Of a stretch of DNA of 17,017 nt, positions 14,169 through 17,017 are shown in pieces. Source of the stretch: Gemmatimonadota bacterium (GTDB lineage: Bacteria; Gemmatimonadota; Gemmatimonadetes; Gemmatimonadales; GWC2-71-9); the NCBI GenBank assembly GCA_022573095.1, contig JACZUR010000015.1, forward strand, positions 1-17,017, given 5' to 3'. The notes below the pieces were generated by a model that saw only the letters and a list, made by a program, of their open reading frames with translations, was not told the DNA's origin and searched no databases. How positions within the stretch are numbered: position 1 is the first letter of the stretch; each line of letters opens with the position of its first letter. Position numbers and translations under genes: made by a program.

Positions 14169-14420
14169 ATGGCAAGGCGAGGAATCAAAGAATACAAAGC
14201 GTCGGAAGCGCTCGGATTGATATTGGCAGACCGCGACAACATGGATTTGTCGTGCCCGTGTTGCGGAGCAAAGGAAATTGAGCGAATCCCCAAGAGGAAG
14301 CTACGACATACTCCGGGCGACATATACAGGCAGGTCAAGTTGCGATGCGCGGAGTGCGGGCGTTCAGCCGTTTACTCCCCGAGGGCTGTCACTCAACCGG
14401 CGGAACCGCAGTTCAGTTGA
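14169..14420 (+). CDS. Small zinc-ribbon protein, 83 aa
   Basis: Not assigned to a named family. Seen: one zinc ribbon formed by CPCC (Cys29, Cys32) and CAEC (Cys60, Cys63), with basic residues between (RIPKRKLRH), an N-terminal helix and a disordered Pro/Gln-rich tail. The start ATG 14169 has GAGGT 6 nt upstream. It is followed 23 nt later by infA on the same strand, so the two are probably one operon. The basic ribbon beside IF-1 might suggest RNA or ribosome binding; that is inference only. Confidence 0.75.
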   Translation: MARRGIKEYKASEALGLILADRDNMDLSCPCCGAKEIERIPKRKLRHTPGDIYRQVKLRCAECGRSAVYSPRAVTQPAEPQFS

Positions 14421-14443
14421 AAAGGAGATAGCAAAAAAGAAAC

Positions 14444-14659
14444 GTGGCTAGTGACGCGATACAAATGATGGGGACGATCAAGAAGGTGCTTCCCAATACA
14501 ACTTTCAAGGTAGAACTAGAAAACGGGCATGAAGTCCTTGCATACGTATCAGGAAAGATGCGAAAACACTACATAAGGATTCTCAGAGGAGATCGAGTCT
14601 CCGTCGATCTATCCCCCTACGATCTCACGAGAGGCCGGATTACCTACCGCTACAAATAG
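14444..14659 (+). CDS. infA: Translation initiation factor IF-1
   Basis: Binds the ribosomal A site of the 30S subunit during initiation, with IF-2 and IF-3. Seen: an S1-type OB fold matching the family almost throughout (VELENGHEVLAYVSGKMRKHYIRI, LSPYDLTRGRITYRYK) and the usual length of 71 aa. It begins with GTG at 14444, giving ASDAIQMMGTIKK in line with other IF-1 N-termini. The nearest strong ribosome binding site, AAAGGAG, ends about 15 nt upstream, rather far. ATG 14465 would remove residues present in homologues. rpmJ and the other ribosomal protein genes that often accompany infA are absent; the following 80 bp hold no gene and no clear terminator. Confidence 0.96.
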   Translation: MASDAIQMMGTIKKVLPNTTFKVELENGHEVLAYVSGKMRKHYIRILRGDRVSVDLSPYDLTRGRITYRYK

Positions 14660-14742
14660 ATGTTCCCAGTGGCACCGCGGCAGAAACCCAAATCACAAAA
14701 ACCCGTTGCGCGATGGACGCTAAAGCCGAAAGACGGCAGAGA

Positions 14743-15489
14743 TTATTGTGGGGACGAAAACAACCTGCCCCACCGTATTCCCGTGATGGCTGGAAGCGGC
14801 AACACGCCGGTTTTGTCGAAGCTGTAGTAAACAAACAATGGCCGGCCCTTTATTCGGTCGCGAGCCAGAAAGCCCCAATACCTGCTGTCGTAGGAATTAT
14901 CCCGGTTGTCTCCCATCACGAAGAACGAGTCGCGTGGAACTACGATCGGTCCCCAGTTTCTCTGCGTTGGTCGATAAGTCCGCGGATCAACCCCAGCTAG
15001 ATACCGAACCTGCCAGGATCTCATCCTGGCGTTAGCGGTGTCGGAACCCGCACTCGTGATTATGACCCAAGGTTCATCGACCCGGACTCCGTTGCGATAT
15101 AGTACGTTGTCACGCATGTCGATCGTATCCGCGGGAGACCCTACAATTCGCTTTACGACGTTTACGTTTTCCTCTTCCACTGAATCGAAGACCACTATGT
15201 CACCTGTCACCGGTTCTCTGATGGCGGGAAACCGTGCTCCGATAATAGGCAACTCGGCTCCGTAAAGGGCCTTATTAACAAACAAGAAATCGCCAACCAG
15301 GAGCGTGTTTTCCATGCTCCCGGAAGGAATCCTGAACGCCTCAATGAGTAACGATCGCAGAAAAATCCACACGACGAACGCCACAGCGATGGATTTCGCC
15401 CACTCCCACGCGGAGTTGGCCGCTCCCCTCTTGCGACGCGGAGTATCGGTCTTCTCTTCCTTATTCTCGTTTTCTTTTTTCTCAGCCAT
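14743..15489 (-). CDS. lepB: Signal peptidase I
   Basis: Membrane-bound serine protease that removes signal peptides from exported proteins on the outer face of the inner membrane. Seen: a charged cytoplasmic N-terminus, one membrane helix at about residues 30-52 (AKSIAVAFVVWIFLRSLLIEAF), box B IPSGSMENTL with catalytic Ser58, box D VVKRIVG with general-base Lys113, and box E GDNRDNSYDSRYWGF. At 248 aa it is a typical length. ATG 15489 is chosen over an in-frame TTG at 15498 because it gives the usual start. It overlaps the 3' end of the upstream lipoprotein gene by 8 nt, so it is translated by coupling. Residual doubt concerns only the start. Confidence 0.95.
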   Translation of the reverse strand: MAEKKENENKEEKTDTPRRKRGAANSAWEWAKSIAVAFVVWIFLRSLLIEAFRIPSGSMENTLLVGDFLFVNKALYGAELPIIGARFPAIREPVTGDIVVFDSVEEENVNVVKRIVGSPADTIDMRDNVLYRNGVRVDEPWVIITSAGSDTANARMRSWQVRYLAGVDPRTYRPTQRNWGPIVVPRDSFFVMGDNRDNSYDSRYWGFLARDRIKGRPLFVYYSFDKTGVLPLPAITGIRWGRLFSSPQ

Positions 15490-16534
15490 CCGATTCAACC
15501 CAATCGACTATGAAGATGTTCGTCTCTCCCTGCACGGTGCCGTGACGGTTGGACGCAAATGCCAGTTTGGACCCGTCGGGAGAAAAGTGCGGGAAACCAT
15601 CGAAATCTGAGCTATGTGTCACACGTGTCAATCCCGATCCATCGACGTTCATGAGATATAATTCGAAATCGCGTGACCGGGGGTTCTCGTGATTTGATGA
15701 AAAGATTATTCGCTCACCATTCGGATGCCACGCGGGCGCAAAATTAGCTCCTCCCAGGTCAGTGATTTGAGTTTGATCGCCACCGTCCGAATTCATAACC
15801 CAAATCTCCATTCTGCTCGGTCTGACAAGACCGCTGGCAAGCAGCGCCAGATAGTTTTCCCTCTCCTCGTCCGTGGGGGGATGCCAAGATCTATACACGA
15901 TCTTGCTCCCGTCCGGCGAGAAGAACGGACCACCGTCGTAGCCAACCGCCGTCGTCAGTCTCCGCACATCGCTTCCGTCTATTTTCATCGTATAGATGTC
16001 CAGATCGCCGTCTCGGATGCTGGTAAAAACGAGAAGTTCCCCGTCAGGAGAGAGCGTCGCTTCTGCATCGTAGCCGCGCGTCTCTGTCAGTCTTCGGAGA
16101 TCACTGCCGTCGGGATTTGAGGTGTAGATGTCATAGTCGTAGAGCGCCCAGACATACCCCTGTGAATAATCAGGCGGCGGCGGGCACTGTTCACTAACGT
16201 GGAACGTACTCGAATATAGCACTCTCGAGTCGCGCTCGTAGAAATAACCGCACGTAGTGCGCCCGAGCCCGTTCGAGATTCTTCTGATACCCGATCCGTC
16301 GATGTCGATGAGGTACTGCTGATCACAGGTGGAGTCACTTTCCTGCCGTTGGAACACGAGTCTCGTACCATCGGCCGAAAAGTACGACTCGGCGTTCTGA
16401 CCCCCGAACGTCAACTGCGTAAGATTCGCAAAGAATCTCTCGCCCTGTTCGGTCGGCCTGGCCACACCTCGGGTATCGGGCGCACACGATGCCAGAAGAA
16501 CGCATCCAAGTACCGTGAACGTGCTCCGCGTCAT
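15482..16534 (-). CDS. PD40/TolB-like beta-propeller lipoprotein
   Basis: Predicted lipoprotein of 350 aa. Seen: a lipoprotein signal peptide with lipobox LLASC (Cys17), then repeated PD40 motifs, each an SPDG-type turn followed by a beta strand: SADGTRLVFQR, SPDGELLVFTS, SPDGSKIVYRS, HPNGERIIFSS, SPDGSKLAFAS. These give a six-bladed propeller like the C-terminal domain of TolB, but the TolB N-terminal domain is missing, so it is not TolB itself. Likely a periplasmic binding or scaffold protein. ATG 16534 gives a normal short signal peptide; ATG 16570 in the same frame would add 12 residues. It is followed by overlapping lepB. Confidence 0.85.
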   Translation of the reverse strand: MTRSTFTVLGCVLLASCAPDTRGVARPTEQGERFFANLTQLTFGGQNAESYFSADGTRLVFQRQESDSTCDQQYLIDIDGSGIRRISNGLGRTTCGYFYERDSRVLYSSTFHVSEQCPPPPDYSQGYVWALYDYDIYTSNPDGSDLRRLTETRGYDAEATLSPDGELLVFTSIRDGDLDIYTMKIDGSDVRRLTTAVGYDGGPFFSPDGSKIVYRSWHPPTDEERENYLALLASGLVRPSRMEIWVMNSDGGDQTQITDLGGANFAPAWHPNGERIIFSSNHENPRSRDFELYLMNVDGSGLTRVTHSSDFDGFPHFSPDGSKLAFASNRHGTVQGETNIFIVDWVESDG

Positions 16535-16627
16535 CGCGCATCGAACCGCCTGTGGAACAATCATCCTCATACTCGTTAAGCTACATCAGCCCTAGGTTCC
16601 ATCCAATCCTGCCGCTACTCGAGCATC

Positions 16628-16647
16628 GCGCTATCACTGATAAGCGC
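16628..16647. promoter_or_regulatory. tetO-like palindrome in a divergent intergenic region
   Basis: TATCACTGATA (16632-16642) is an 11-bp palindrome around a central C, flanked by GCGC on both sides with one extra A on the right. The 12-mer CTATCACTGATA equals the core of the classical Tet operator read on its other strand. It sits between the lipoprotein gene (-) and the gene starting at 16727 (+), where a TetR-type repressor could control both. No such repressor is in the window. Confidence 0.45.
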
Positions 16648-16726
16648 TCAGTGGGCATCGCTCCAGTCTATTCCGCACTTGATATTCAAGCTATGATTAC
16701 GAACGTAGCTAAGGAGCAGTCTCAAA

Positions 16727-17017
16727 ATGACGGATTCAACCAACGAGCAACGACCTCAGTTTCTAGATAGCCTCGGCAAGCTCTGTAAACAGGGGAAGGA
16801 CATCAGCAACTACTTGTTTCAAGTTCCCGACGATGAAGGTGAGCGTGAGAAACTGGGTAGGATTCTGGATGAAATACTTGCCGACGACACGGTAGCGTCG
16901 CGGAATGAGTTTCCGAAGCTGTGTAATGACCTGAAAGAGGTGCTGGAACAGGAAGCCTCACCGAAGAATGCGGAGATGCTGCAGGCGGGTTTTGACAGAA
17001 TGACGCGGCTCCGGCAG
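16727..17017 (+). CDS. Unidentified helical protein, 5' part only
   Basis: The open frame runs from ATG 16727 to the right edge (97 codons, no stop), so the gene is cut by the window. AAGGAG at 16711-16716 lies 10 nt upstream, and TATGAT at 16692-16697 is a possible -10 box. The protein is soluble, acidic and helical (FLDSLGKLCKQGKDISNYLF, EKLGRILDEILADD, FPKLCNDLKEVLEQE), with paired similar LGKLCKQGKD/FPKLCNDLKE segments that hint at a helical bundle. A length of about 100 helical residues at the N-terminus would suit the input domain of a larger signalling protein, but no family could be named. Confidence 0.7.
   Translation, partial: MTDSTNEQRPQFLDSLGKLCKQGKDISNYLFQVPDDEGEREKLGRILDEILADDTVASRNEFPKLCNDLKEVLEQEASPKNAEMLQAGFDRMTRLRQ

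Noticed and set aside
1..17017. tRNA, rRNA, CRISPR arrays, insertion sequences, prophage or toxin-antitoxin pairs
   Set aside because: Looked for by eye on both strands; no cloverleaf, regularly spaced repeat, transposase or integrase was found.

Overview
The window reads as a chromosomal stretch of a diderm (Gram-negative-type) bacterium. The evidence is an Omp85-like outer-membrane barrel, a small beta-barrel protein, a lipoprotein with a lipobox, a signal peptidase I, and type IV pilus parts (PilT, a FimT/GspH pseudopilin). The mix of a type I-alpha glutamine synthetase, futalosine-pathway MqnD, PD40 lipoproteins, many secreted orphan proteins and a distinctive MerR protein fits Gemmatimonadota or a neighbouring phylum. 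That is an inference from gene content, not a phylogenetic result. I see no rRNA, tRNA, insertion sequence, phage gene or CRISPR array, so this looks like ordinary core genome with scattered orphan genes.

Layout. 1-1312: pilT on +, probably starting at 140 although its frame is open to the left edge. 1314-5103 (-): glutamine synthetase, then a HAD-IIA phosphatase overlapping its end, then an Omp85-like barrel protein that converges on pilT with a 1-nt gap. 5366-5668 (-): small orphan. 5795-7390 (+): membrane-anchored double zinc-ribbon protein translationally tied to mqnD. 7437-8248 (-): pseudopilin, then a 63-aa orphan with a strong ribosome binding site, then a clear rho-independent terminator. 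8364-9020 (+): MerR-type regulator. 9021-9629: the only long gene-free stretch; it carries a T-tailed terminator on the minus strand, a run of perfect short hairpins and a cluster of DnaA-box-like words. 9630-10840 (-): two orphans overlapping by ATGA. 10908-12126 (+): two secreted proteins. 12135-13568 (-): helical orphan and a lysine-rich histone-H1-like protein with a repeated tail. 13655-13687: a 14-bp perfect inverted repeat with a 5-bp spacer. 13768-14100 (-): orphan. 14169-14659 (+): small zinc-ribbon protein and infA (IF-1). 14743-16534 (-): PD40 lipoprotein overlapping lepB. 16727 to the right edge (+): the start of an unidentified helical protein.

Working together: pilT and the pseudopilin belong to type IV pilus function. 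LepB processes the exported proteins that are frequent here (the PD40 lipoprotein, by contrast, would be cut by signal peptidase II). MqnD supplies menaquinone. GlnA assimilates ammonia.

The most unusual items are the 9021-9629 region, the HAD gene whose catalytic N-terminus has no ATG/GTG/TTG/CTG start, the 33-bp palindrome and the tetO-like palindrome near the right edge. I found no convincing complete new multi-gene system.
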